From Cyanobacteriota bacterium (lineage in GTDB: Bacteria > Acidobacteriota > Vicinamibacteria > Vicinamibacterales > UBA2999): a DNA stretch of 64,000 bases. This document shows, in pieces, positions 51,926-59,532 of the stretch; the stretch's first letter is position 1, and each line of letters begins with the position of its first letter. The position numbers and the translations under genes were made by a program. Where the stretch lies: positions 134,842 to 198,841 of the forward strand of contig JAIEMQ010000006.1 in assembly GCA_019752015.1 (NCBI GenBank), written 5' to 3'. Below the pieces are notes generated by a model that did not search any database, had not been told where the DNA came from, and saw nothing but the letters and a program-made list of their open reading frames with translations.

Positions 51926-52282
51926 ATGACACGCCCATCTCCAGCATCAAATCCCTGGCTCCGCATCCCGCTTGCGGCGCTCGCGGCGCTGCTGGTCGTC
52001 GGCGGTGTCGCACGAGAAGCGGCGGCCCAGACGACCCGTGCGCCGGTCCTCTCAGCGCGTTTGATGGCGCCACCGGCGCTCGGACATCTCGAGCACGCGG
52101 TGGCGCTGTCGGAGGACCGCGCCCGGCAAGCGCCTCGAGCCCTATGGGCGATCGCGCCTGACCTGCCGGGCCGCCGCTGGCCGTTTCGCGCCGATCCCCG
52201 GCGATGGCCGCGTCTGTTTGCAAACACTACCGAGTGCACGTTGGGTTTCGATCCCGTGCTCCGCCGGCATTGGTGGCAGTGA
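51926..52282 (+). CDS. Small exported protein of unknown function
   Basis: A 118-residue frame with a good signal peptide (LRIPLAALAALLVVGGVARE followed by AAAQ) and no recognised domain in the rest (LSEDRARQAPRALWAI, PDLPGRRWPFRADPRRWPRL). Its TGA overlaps the ATG of mgtC (TGATG at 52280-52284), so the two are probably coupled. A perfect sigma-54 promoter lies immediately upstream; whether the ATG at 51926 is truly used is open. Confidence 0.55.
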   Translation: MTRPSPASNPWLRIPLAALAALLVVGGVAREAAAQTTRAPVLSARLMAPPALGHLEHAVALSEDRARQAPRALWAIAPDLPGRRWPFRADPRRWPRLFANTTECTLGFDPVLRRHWWQ

Positions 52283-52695
52283 TGGACGGCGCCGCGCATT
52301 CTGCGATGCTCGGCCGCATCGCGCTGGCCACGCTGCTCGGCGCGTTCCTCGGCTACGAGCGCGAGCGGGCCGGCAAGCCGGCGGGCCTGCGTACGCACGG
52401 GATGGTTGCCTTGGGCGCGGCACTCTTCACTGCTGTTTCGGTGGACGGATTTGACGGCAGGGGCGACCCGGCGAGGATGGCGGCGCAAATCGTGACCGGC
52501 ATGGGCTTTCTCGGAGCAGGCACGATCCTCCATTTCCGCGGCACTGTTCACGGACTCACCACCGCGGCGAGCCTGTGGGTGAGCGCCGCGATGGGAACCG
52601 CCGTTGGCGTGGGAATGTACTTGATGTCAATCGAAACCACAGCGCTCGTGTGGATCCTGCTGCGGTTTGGTCCTCGCGTCGATCGAGGCGATTGA
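52282..52695 (+). CDS. mgtC: MgtC/SapB family membrane protein
   Basis: A 137-residue membrane protein: IALATLLGAFLGYERERAGK with the family acidic/arginine signature, GLRTHGMVALGAALFTAVSV, IVTGMGFLGAGTIL and GLTTAASLWVSAAMGTAVGV are the conserved MgtC segments; the C-terminal cytosolic ACT-like domain is absent. MgtC proteins support growth at low magnesium and modulate other membrane enzymes. It is coupled to the upstream exported protein. Confidence 0.9.
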   Translation: MDGAAHSAMLGRIALATLLGAFLGYERERAGKPAGLRTHGMVALGAALFTAVSVDGFDGRGDPARMAAQIVTGMGFLGAGTILHFRGTVHGLTTAASLWVSAAMGTAVGVGMYLMSIETTALVWILLRFGPRVDRGD

Positions 52696-52728
52696 CTGCC
52701 CGAGTACCCCGGGTACATAGGCAAGACG

Positions 52729-53709
52729 ATGTGGACCACAAACAAACGCCCGCTATCAGCGAGGGGCCCGAGAGGGCCGCGACGCGGTCTGACGGTAGCG
52801 CTCGTTGTCATGATCGCCAGCCTCATCGGCGAGGCGCAGTCCGTGATCCGACCGCAGATGCCGACACTGAAGTCGGGCACCGATCTGGTGGCTCTGAATG
52901 TGACGGCCTTGGACCCCGCCGGGCGCGCCGCGACGGGACTCGGCCGGGAAGACTTCACCGTCTTCGAGAGCGATGCCGAGCAGCCCATCGCGTTGTTCAG
53001 TACCGTTGCGGAGCCGGTGACGTGGGGCCTCGTGCTGGATCGCAGTGGCAGCATGGCGGACATGATCGGCGATCTGCATCAGGCGGCGCTGCACGCCATC
53101 GCTGAGGGGACGGCGGAGGACGAGTCATTCATCGTGGTGTTCGACCAGATCCCGCAACTGATCCGCGAATTCGAATCGGATCGGCATCGTCTCGCCACTG
53201 CGCTCCTCGGCCTCCGCGCCGGCGGCGCCACGGCGTTGTGGGACGCCACCGCCTATGCGCTGGACCACATCCGGCACGGGCGTCACCAGAGGAAGGTGCT
53301 GGTCATCCTGACAGACGGCGAAGACAACCGAAGCGGGTTTGCGTTCCGCGAGGTGATTGACTTCGCAGAGCGAGAAGAAGTGCTGATCTATGCGGTCGGC
53401 ATGGTGGAGGCACGAGGGCTTCTCAATCGGCTCAGGGCGCGTCCGCCGTGGCATCGCGATCTGGAAACATTGTCATCCGTCACAGGAGCGCGGGCGCATT
53501 TCCCGCGAAACCTCGAGGAGTGCCGCAACGCCATGAAGGAAATCGCCCGCGAGGTGGCGCAGCAGTACACCATCGGCTACTACCCGCGCGATCTTGCACG
53601 TGACGGCCAGTGGCGGCCGTTGAAGGTGGCCGTCAAACCGCAGCCCGGCCGGCCGGCGATCACGGCCCGGACGCGACTTGGATACTATGCGCCGCGCCCG
53701 CCGGAATGA
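52729..53709 (+). CDS. Exported VWFA-related protein (acidobacterial type)
   Basis: A 326-residue paralogue of the protein at 21430-22425. LKSGTDLVALNVTALDPAGR is the family entry, LVLDRSGSMADMI the MIDAS motif near residue 105, ILTDGEDNRSGF the second metal region, and QQYTIGYYPRDLARDGQWRP the terminal motif. It lies after mgtC with a 33-base gap and ends one base before the convergent multicopper oxidase. Confidence 0.86.
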   Translation: MWTTNKRPLSARGPRGPRRGLTVALVVMIASLIGEAQSVIRPQMPTLKSGTDLVALNVTALDPAGRAATGLGREDFTVFESDAEQPIALFSTVAEPVTWGLVLDRSGSMADMIGDLHQAALHAIAEGTAEDESFIVVFDQIPQLIREFESDRHRLATALLGLRAGGATALWDATAYALDHIRHGRHQRKVLVILTDGEDNRSGFAFREVIDFAEREEVLIYAVGMVEARGLLNRLRARPPWHRDLETLSSVTGARAHFPRNLEECRNAMKEIAREVAQQYTIGYYPRDLARDGQWRPLKVAVKPQPGRPAITARTRLGYYAPRPPE

Positions 53710-55137
53710 TCATGGCTCGATCAGAATCGTGCCCATCATTCCCAAGTCTTCATGATCGAGGATGTGGCAGTGCTGTACCGTCCTTCCGGCGAAGTCTTCG
53801 AATCTGATTCGCACGCGCGTCCGCGAACGAGCTTTGACAATCACGACATCACGCCAGGCTCGCTCCGGTTGGCCGTCGGGCCCGACAACCTGGAAAGAGT
53901 TCGTGTGGATGTGCATCGGGTGGTCCATCGTGGTCGTGTTGACGAACTCCCATTCCTCAACCGACCCAAGACGCACGCTGGTATCGATTCGATTCGCGTC
54001 GAACTCGCGGCCGCTGATGCGGAACCGCATGCCCATGCCGCGGCCGGGGATCATTCCCATCGCATCGCTCAGTTCGAAGGTGCGCCGCACGGTGGCTGGC
54101 GGCAACGCGGGAACCTGCAACAGCGTCTGCGGTATCGTCAGCGACCGTTCGGCGCGACCCTGGTAGACCAACGTCGCCAGTTCGGTCTCGGTCGCACTGG
54201 TCCCGCCGCCCATCATGCCGGCGGAACCCCTGTCATAGGGGAGATTGATCAGCCGGTGCGAACCCGTGACGCGTCGGCCCTGCACCAACAGGTCGCGCCG
54301 CTCGCCGGGTGCGAGCACGAGCTCGTCGACGCTGTGCGGCGTTGCGATGGCGCCGCCGTCCGTCGCGATGATGTGGAGCGGATGATTCTCCAGCCGAAGC
54401 CGGTAAAACCGTGATGCCGACGCGTTCAGCAATCGCAGCCGCAACAGGCCGTCCTGCTCGATCGTATATTGTGGCTGTCGCTGTCCAGTGACCGTGATCA
54501 GCGACCCTTCGCGGCCCATCATCGACGCGGACATGCCGGGATCGATCGGGTGGCCCGCGCCGTCCAACCCGAAGTCCTGCAAGATCAGAAAGTGCTCGCG
54601 CGCCGCGGCGACCTCGGGGATGTCGTCGAGGTCGCCGCGCACGACAAACGGCATGGCGAGGCCCAAAGATACCTGTTGCGCAACCAGACCGTGGACGTGC
54701 GGGTGTATCCAGAAGAAGCCGGCCGGGTGATTCAGCGGCAGACGGAAGCGATAGTCAATCTCTTCGCCTTCGGGAATCTCGAGGAAGATATTGTCCGCCG
54801 TCCCGTTCGGTGTGATGTGCAATCCGTGATAGTGCAGATTGGTCGGCTCGCGCAATCCGTTCCTGACGCGGATCTGTGCATCATCACCAGGTTGTGCCTC
54901 CAGTAGCGGACCGGGGACGCGCGAGTTGAACGCGTAGAGCCGCGCTTGCCGGCCTGCGAGGTCGACCCATTGCTCACTGGCACTCAGCGCGACGCTGAGA
55001 GCACCACCGGCACTGACGAACCGCTCTTGTTGATATGCGCGGACGATCGAAACCGCTCCGCGCCTGGAGAGCGCCGCAACACCTGCAGCCGCCACTCCCG
55101 CGATTGAACCGAGCGCAATGAACTCTCTACGGGTCAT
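53710..55137 (-). CDS. Multicopper oxidase (periplasmic)
   Basis: A 475-residue three-domain multicopper oxidase with a twin-arginine leader (TRREFIALGSIAGVAAAG). Copper ligands are seen in NLHYHGLHI, FFWIHPHVHG, MDHPMHIHTNSFQV and the terminal QHCHILDHEDLGMMG. This fits the CueO/CotA-like group that oxidises Cu(I) or metal-phenolic substrates in the periplasm. The ATG at 55137 is set by a sigma-54 start at about 55160; longer readings would begin upstream of it. A CopA-type oxidase is encoded at 60372-62339. Confidence 0.9.
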   Translation of the reverse strand: MTRREFIALGSIAGVAAAGVAALSRRGAVSIVRAYQQERFVSAGGALSVALSASEQWVDLAGRQARLYAFNSRVPGPLLEAQPGDDAQIRVRNGLREPTNLHYHGLHITPNGTADNIFLEIPEGEEIDYRFRLPLNHPAGFFWIHPHVHGLVAQQVSLGLAMPFVVRGDLDDIPEVAAAREHFLILQDFGLDGAGHPIDPGMSASMMGREGSLITVTGQRQPQYTIEQDGLLRLRLLNASASRFYRLRLENHPLHIIATDGGAIATPHSVDELVLAPGERRDLLVQGRRVTGSHRLINLPYDRGSAGMMGGGTSATETELATLVYQGRAERSLTIPQTLLQVPALPPATVRRTFELSDAMGMIPGRGMGMRFRISGREFDANRIDTSVRLGSVEEWEFVNTTTMDHPMHIHTNSFQVVGPDGQPERAWRDVVIVKARSRTRVRIRFEDFAGRTVQHCHILDHEDLGMMGTILIEP

Positions 55138-55170
55138 CGACTCACGTCCTTCCCAATTATCCATCATGCT

Positions 55171-55186
55171 GGCAATCGCGATGCCG
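55171..55186 (-). promoter_or_regulatory. Sigma-54 promoter of the multicopper oxidase
   Basis: Minus strand CGGCAT-CGCGA-TTGCC with GG and GC ten bases apart. The start near 55160 is 23 bases before the ATG at 55137. Confidence 0.65.
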
Positions 55187-55229
55187 TTCCGTGGCGCTGA
55201 AGGCGGCCCATCCCTGATGGCGTTCAGGC

Positions 55230-55245
55230 TGTCTGTTTTCACACA
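55230..55245. promoter_or_regulatory. Enhancer-like palindrome TGTCTG-TTTT-CACACA
   Basis: One mismatch from the consensus, between two divergent sigma-54 promoters: about 65 bases from the oxidase -12 and 93 from that of the small-protein gene. Confidence 0.58.
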
Positions 55246-55315
55246 GCGCCACTCTGTGCCGTCGTATATCAGGCACACCGCCGGTCCCTCTTGTAATGCT
55301 CGCGTCGACTCTTTC

Positions 55316-55331
55316 AGGCATGAGAGTTGCT
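55316..55331 (+). promoter_or_regulatory. Sigma-54 promoter of the small-protein gene at 55361
   Basis: AGGCAT-GAGAG-TTGCT with correct spacing. The start near 55342 is 19 bases before the ATG at 55361. Confidence 0.7.
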
Positions 55332-55360
55332 CAGTGATGTTTCGAAGGCGTCGATCTTCA

Positions 55361-55801
55361 ATGGCGGACACAACGACTCCGGACGATACTGATCGGGCGC
55401 AACGTGCAGCCGCCGCGGCGCTGACGAAGGCGGATCTCTCCTGCACGTTTGGGCCGAGCTTCTTTCTCGGCCATCTCGGACGGTTCGTGCGCGACCACTG
55501 TCCGGATCCAAATGAGAACCTTCCTATAGTCCAGGTTCATCTCGCCACGGGGGAGATTCTCGACATCTGCCACATTGTGGGCGTCTCTCCACGTTGGGCG
55601 ATGCTCGCCGTCCGAGACTCCGCAAGTCACGCCGAAGGAATGGCGGTTGAGTTGGTGTCGTACGAGCTGATCCAACGCGTATCGATCCGGACGCGACGAG
55701 TAGGGAGCGCATCCATTGGCTTCAGCCAAATCGTGCCTCCGGAGATCATCGCGCCGGAGACGCTGCTGCGAGCCGCGATGCCCCAGATTACGAGCGCTTG
55801 A
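55361..55801 (+). CDS. Conserved small protein, paralogue of 42511-42948
   Basis: A 146-residue soluble protein that shares FGPSFFLGHLGRFVRD, LPIVQVHL, CHIVGVSPRWAMLAVRD, LIQRVSIRTR, SASIGFS and ETLLRAA with the paralogue at 42511-42948. Only the N-terminal 25 residues differ greatly. The domain is unassigned; the invariant core suggests a folded beta domain that binds a conserved partner. An upstream in-frame ATG at 55337 would start before the predicted transcript, so 55361 is used. Confidence 0.82.
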   Translation: MADTTTPDDTDRAQRAAAAALTKADLSCTFGPSFFLGHLGRFVRDHCPDPNENLPIVQVHLATGEILDICHIVGVSPRWAMLAVRDSASHAEGMAVELVSYELIQRVSIRTRRVGSASIGFSQIVPPEIIAPETLLRAAMPQITSA

Positions 55802-55804
55802 TGC

Positions 55805-55820
55805 TGGCCTCGAGTTTGCT
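55805..55820 (+). promoter_or_regulatory. Sigma-54 promoter of the gene at 55899
   Basis: TGGCCT-CGAGT-TTGCT, full -12 and correct spacing. The start near 55831 leaves a 68-base leader before the ATG at 55899. No palindrome copy was found nearby. Confidence 0.7.
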
Positions 55821-55898
55821 GCCTTCGATAGGCTGAGCCAGCGCGCACTGGCATCCTACGACGAGGATTTCGCGATTTCATTTCACAGGGGGACAGAC

Positions 55899-56318
55899 AT
55901 GAAACGATTGATGACGGCGGTTCTTATGGTGGTGCTTGTCGCCTCAGGGGCGGCAGCCCAGACGCCCATGGGCCAGATGGGCAAGGACAAGATGGCGAAA
56001 CCCATCACCGTGACCGGGTGCGTGGCCACAGGCAAAGATGCTGATCACTTTGTGCTCACGGACGCCAAGATGACCGGCGAAAAGACCGGGAAGACCTATG
56101 ACCTGATGGGCGGCGACATCAGGGCTCACGTCGGCCATAAGGTAGAGGTCACCGGCACCCTGGACACCATGGCCATGCCGTCCAAAGACAAGATGGCAAT
56201 GGGCAAGGAGAAGATGCCGATGGAGGGTGAGCACGGGATGGCGAAAGGCAAGACGGCCGAGGCGCATTCGATGCTCCACGTCACGTCTGTCAAGATGGTA
56301 GCGGCAACCTGTCCCTGA
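55899..56318 (+). CDS. Small exported Met/Lys-rich protein (OB-fold-like)
   Basis: A 139-residue exported protein: signal peptide (LMTAVLMVVLVASGAAAQ), a Met/Lys-rich linker (TPMGQMGKDKMAKP), a beta domain with ITVTGCVATGKDADHFVLTD and GHKVEVTGTLDTMAMPSK and a Met-rich stretch (KDKMAMGKEKMPMEGEHGMA). The VTGCV..VEVTGT pattern is that of small periplasmic OB-fold proteins common in acidobacteria. The methionines may bind Cu(I)/Ag(I). AGGGGGACAGAC precedes the ATG. Confidence 0.72.
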   Translation: MKRLMTAVLMVVLVASGAAAQTPMGQMGKDKMAKPITVTGCVATGKDADHFVLTDAKMTGEKTGKTYDLMGGDIRAHVGHKVEVTGTLDTMAMPSKDKMAMGKEKMPMEGEHGMAKGKTAEAHSMLHVTSVKMVAATCP

Positions 56319-56330
56319 TCTCCGAGAGGC

Positions 56331-56365
56331 CTCGCGGGCCGGGCGCCGACGGTCCGGCCCGCGAG
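56331..56365. terminator. Bidirectional terminator between convergent genes
   Basis: CTCGCGGGCCGG at 56331-56342 and CCGGCCCGCGAG at 56354-56365 form a perfect 12-bp GC-rich stem with an 11-base loop, placed between the ends of the gene at 55899-56318 and the multiheme cytochrome gene. Confidence 0.6.
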
Positions 56366-56370
56366 TGTCA

Positions 56371-58344
56371 TCAGGCTTTTCCAGCTCCCTGATCGCTGTC
56401 GTCTGAGCATTCAACAGCGCACAATTCCTGCGGGTGTTCGCGTTCCATCTCTTCGCGCGTCAGCTCGCCCGTGATCATCACTTTGGAGATCGGGAACACG
56501 TCGGGGTTGAACATGGTGAAATAGAAGTGCCACACGACGATCGCGAGCGTGGCAAGGATCGCCTCGTAATAGTGGACGACGGTCGCTAGTTGGAACGACC
56601 AGAACGGGAAGCGGTTGAGGAACGGCACCTCGAACCAGAGGGCCAGCCCGGTCACGACCATGACCAGCGTTCCCCACACCAGCGCGAAGTACTCCATCTT
56701 CTCCGCGTAGGTGAACCGGCCGAACTGAGGTCGTTCGCGGGTCAGGCCAAGGTTGTACTTCACCATCTGCATCAAGTCCCTCCAGTCCGACGCGCTCGGT
56801 GGGCCAAGACGCAAGCAGCTTCCAGCACAGCACACGATGTTGGCGAAGCGATTCAACTTCGGGACGAGATCCCGAATCGTCCGGCGGCCGCGGGACGTCG
56901 CTGCAAGATAACCGAGGTGGTAGATGCCCACCGCGATGAGGACGCCCGCGGCCAGGCGGTGCGCGCCGGCGCGCAACGTCGCGCCCGTCTGTCCGGACAC
57001 CCCTGGGATGTTCCAACCCATCGTCAACATGAATCCGGTCACGACCAGGGTGATGAAGCTGGCGGCCAATAGCCAGTGTTGCGCCCGCTCGTTGCGCGTG
57101 AAGCGCACGTAGGTCGGACCGGTCGCCGTCGCCGCGACCGTGGCGCCGGCGGTCCTCCGCGCCTTTGCGCGGTCCCGCCATCGGCGGATGAAGTCGAGTC
57201 CGTTGTGCAACACCATCAGGCCGATAACGCCGACAATCATCATCTGATACATCACGCGCGCCAGATCGACGGCCCGATGGCCGGCGGTGCGCGGGAGATG
57301 ATGGACGCCGCCACGTGCGAAACCAGGCACCGCACCGGCGTGGCACTGGCCGCAGGTCGTCGCCAGATTGGCAGGGCTGATGCGCGACTGAGGATCCCAC
57401 GAAGGCCTCACGTCGTGGTAGCCGTGACAACTCGCGCAATTGGCCACGCGACGATCGCCGAGCGCGCCCGCGAGTCCGTGAAAGCTCCCTTGGAAATCTG
57501 TAACGAGGCTGGCAGGCAATCGGTGCATCTCCGTCAGCTCGACGGATCCGTGGCACCGGCTGCACGTCACGCCCGAAACCTGCAGCGCGGAAGTCGGCGA
57601 CGCCGGCGCTGCCGCCGGAAGGATCGCATGGCTGCTATGGCAGTCGACGCATGTACCGCTATGTGGTGCTCCTCGACCTGTGGCGATCGCATGCACGCTT
57701 CCGGAAAACTGCACGCTCGCCTCGAGATGACAGGCCGCGCACGTCGATCCGACTCGGGCGGTAGCGGTAGTTGACCACGGACGCTCCGCCCGTGCGACAT
57801 TGTGCGCGGTGTGGCAACTCGTACAGGTCGCGGCGTTCGGATTCTTGTTCCGCTCCAGTGCCGACGCGTGAACGCCTTCACGGAAGGTCTGCAGCGAGGG
57901 TGCGTGGCACGTGCCACACTGCGCCGGCACGTTAGCCGGATGGGTACGAGAAACCGGATCGCGACGCGATCGCACGTCATGACTGCCGTGACACGTCACG
58001 CAGGTCGGTGCGTTGGCATTCCCGGCCTGGAAAGCGGCGGCGTGACCGTCGGTCGAGGGTCCCTGAGATTGCGGCGCATGGCATTGGGAACATGTTCGGA
58101 CGGGATCCGGGCGGCCACCCATTTCGAACGACATCTCACCGTGACAGCTCCGACACCCGAGATTGCGATGGACGCTCTGCGCCAACGCCGTGGCCTGATC
58201 CGCCGGCGGCATCCTCTCGCTTTGCGCAAATCCGCCTGCGGCCGCTGACACCCAGATGACCGCCGCGAACCCGAACAAGACGCACCACCGCCAAGGTGGG
58301 TAGTAACGAGGCGATGATGCGGCAACCAGGTGCGGATCTGCCAT
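56371..58344 (-). CDS. Ten-heme cytochrome c fused to a b-type membrane domain
   Basis: A 657-residue protein. The first 360 residues are periplasmic after an anchor (WWVLFGFAAVIW-like WRWCVLFGFAAVIWVSAAAG) and hold ten C-x2-C-H sites: CRSCH, CSQCH, CVTCH, CGTCH, CTSCH, CAACH, CVDCH, CSRCH, CASCH and CGQCH. The remainder is a membrane domain like formate dehydrogenase gamma/cytochrome b561, with RNERAQHWLLAASFITLVVT, GAHRLAAGVLIAVGIYHLGY and LATVVHYYEAILATLAIVVW. It would move electrons between the quinone pool and the periplasm. The C-terminal tail is cytosolic and acidic. An OMP gene is 34 bases upstream. Confidence 0.88.
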   Translation of the reverse strand: MADPHLVAASSPRYYPPWRWCVLFGFAAVIWVSAAAGGFAQSERMPPADQATALAQSVHRNLGCRSCHGEMSFEMGGRPDPVRTCSQCHAPQSQGPSTDGHAAAFQAGNANAPTCVTCHGSHDVRSRRDPVSRTHPANVPAQCGTCHAPSLQTFREGVHASALERNKNPNAATCTSCHTAHNVARAERPWSTTATARVGSTCAACHLEASVQFSGSVHAIATGRGAPHSGTCVDCHSSHAILPAAAPASPTSALQVSGVTCSRCHGSVELTEMHRLPASLVTDFQGSFHGLAGALGDRRVANCASCHGYHDVRPSWDPQSRISPANLATTCGQCHAGAVPGFARGGVHHLPRTAGHRAVDLARVMYQMMIVGVIGLMVLHNGLDFIRRWRDRAKARRTAGATVAATATGPTYVRFTRNERAQHWLLAASFITLVVTGFMLTMGWNIPGVSGQTGATLRAGAHRLAAGVLIAVGIYHLGYLAATSRGRRTIRDLVPKLNRFANIVCCAGSCLRLGPPSASDWRDLMQMVKYNLGLTRERPQFGRFTYAEKMEYFALVWGTLVMVVTGLALWFEVPFLNRFPFWSFQLATVVHYYEAILATLAIVVWHFYFTMFNPDVFPISKVMITGELTREEMEREHPQELCAVECSDDSDQGAGKA

Positions 58345-58378
58345 CGATGGGAGATGCTCTCCGCCGAGTCAATCGGCG

Positions 58379-58915
58379 CTAAAAGTACATCCCGACGGCC
58401 ATTCCTAACCCCACTGAAGTGAAGCTCTTGCCCGTGGCATCTTGACGGATGCGAATGGGCACAACGCTCTCGGTGAATAAGGCGGAATAGCCTTTGATGA
58501 GCCAATTGTAATGAAACAAGGGCGTCACTCCGATCGCGGTGTTCTTCACTTCAAACGCCGCCCGGGCGCCTAATGTCATGCGCCGCGACACATCGACGAG
58601 AACTCCGGGGGCGACCGTGACGTCGAGGCGCAACGGCCCCTTTTGCACCATCGGCATCAGCTCCAAGTCGAACATCACGCGACCCCGCATCACCAGTACG
58701 CCGAACGGATACCCTGTCATGACGTCGTCAGCAGGCGTGGTCGTGACGCCACGCGCGCGCGACACGAGCATGGTCATCGCCCCGAAGTGATACTTCGTCC
58801 CGGGCGGCGCCGATGCCGCTCCGCCCGCGCCCTCCTGTGCATGGGCAGGGACGGCTGCCATCGCCATCAGCAGTCCAGCAATTGCCACCATGTTCCTCAT
58901 CTGATTTGTCCGCAA
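58379..58915 (-). CDS. Small outer membrane beta-barrel protein
   Basis: A 178-residue exported protein: signal peptide (VAIAGLLMAMAAVPAHAQ), then alternating strands (KYHFGAMTMLVSRARGVTTT, VMFDLELMPMVQKGPLRLDV, LGARAAFEVKNTAIGVTPLF, HYNWLIKGYSALFTESVVPI) and the terminal VGMYF, as in small outer membrane barrels. The function is unknown. It directly precedes the ten-heme cytochrome, suggesting a partner in the same electron-transfer or copper system. Confidence 0.7.
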   Translation of the reverse strand: MRTNQMRNMVAIAGLLMAMAAVPAHAQEGAGGAASAPPGTKYHFGAMTMLVSRARGVTTTPADDVMTGYPFGVLVMRGRVMFDLELMPMVQKGPLRLDVTVAPGVLVDVSRRMTLGARAAFEVKNTAIGVTPLFHYNWLIKGYSALFTESVVPIRIRQDATGKSFTSVGLGMAVGMYF

Positions 58916-58956
58916 GAAGCCTCCTTGTACCGAACCATGAGCCGGCGCGTCGCGCG

Positions 58957-59517
58957 CTAACGGCCTACCTTCAGCTTGTGTTCGACTCGCGTGACGCCCC
59001 TCGTCTGCCGCGCGACCTCGACGGCTTGGCGACGCTCGACTTCACTGCGAACGGTCCCCGAGAGCAAGACTGTCCCGCCTCGCGCGTCCACCGTGATGTG
59101 CAGTCCGACGACGCTCGAGTCCGTCATCAGCCGATCTCTCACGGCCGCCACGATGCGGCTATCACTCAGGCCCCGTTCCATGCCTTCGTGCGCCATACCC
59201 GGCCCAGGAGGCCACGTGCCGGTTTCCTCCGTGACCTTGATCTGATCGATTACGTGGTGAGGGTGGGTCGTTTCGCGCGCGATAGTGGCGGCGTGTTCCT
59301 TGGCCGCTTGATTCTCGACGGTTCCTGTCAGCGTGACGACTCGGTTCTTGGTCACGACCCGAATATCAGATCCCGCGAGGGTCTCATCCGCCGTGAGTTT
59401 CTCCTGAAGTTGCGTACTGATCTCGGTGTCAGTGGGCCCACATCCGCTGATGACGATTGCACTTGTCACCAACAGGCCAATCACCAACACCTTGCCAATG
59501 AGACGTTGTCTGGACAT
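58957..59517 (-). CDS. Lipoprotein with two BON domains
   Basis: A 186-residue lipoprotein: leader ending SAIVISGC with the acylated cysteine, then two BON domains, about residues 30-95 (RVVTKNRVVTLTGTVENQAA) and 115-185 (VDARGGTVLLSGTVRSEVER). BON domains bind membrane lipid or outer-membrane proteins and protect against osmotic and metal stress. It lies 15 bases after copB and closes the cop group; its first BON resembles that of the protein at 62336-63178. Confidence 0.88.
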   Translation of the reverse strand: MSRQRLIGKVLVIGLLVTSAIVISGCGPTDTEISTQLQEKLTADETLAGSDIRVVTKNRVVTLTGTVENQAAKEHAATIARETTHPHHVIDQIKVTEETGTWPPGPGMAHEGMERGLSDSRIVAAVRDRLMTDSSVVGLHITVDARGGTVLLSGTVRSEVERRQAVEVARQTRGVTRVEHKLKVGR

Positions 59518-59532
59518 GAGACTCCTTGCCCG

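Noticed and set aside
50389-52551. Long minus-strand frame of 720 codons opposite the large OMP and mgtC genes
   Set aside because: It covers two genes with strong family evidence and shows no recognisable motif.
56990-57001. Further copy of the TGTCTG palindrome
   Set aside because: The repeat TGTCCGGACA is inside the multiheme cytochrome gene, lacks the four-base centre and has no promoter near it.
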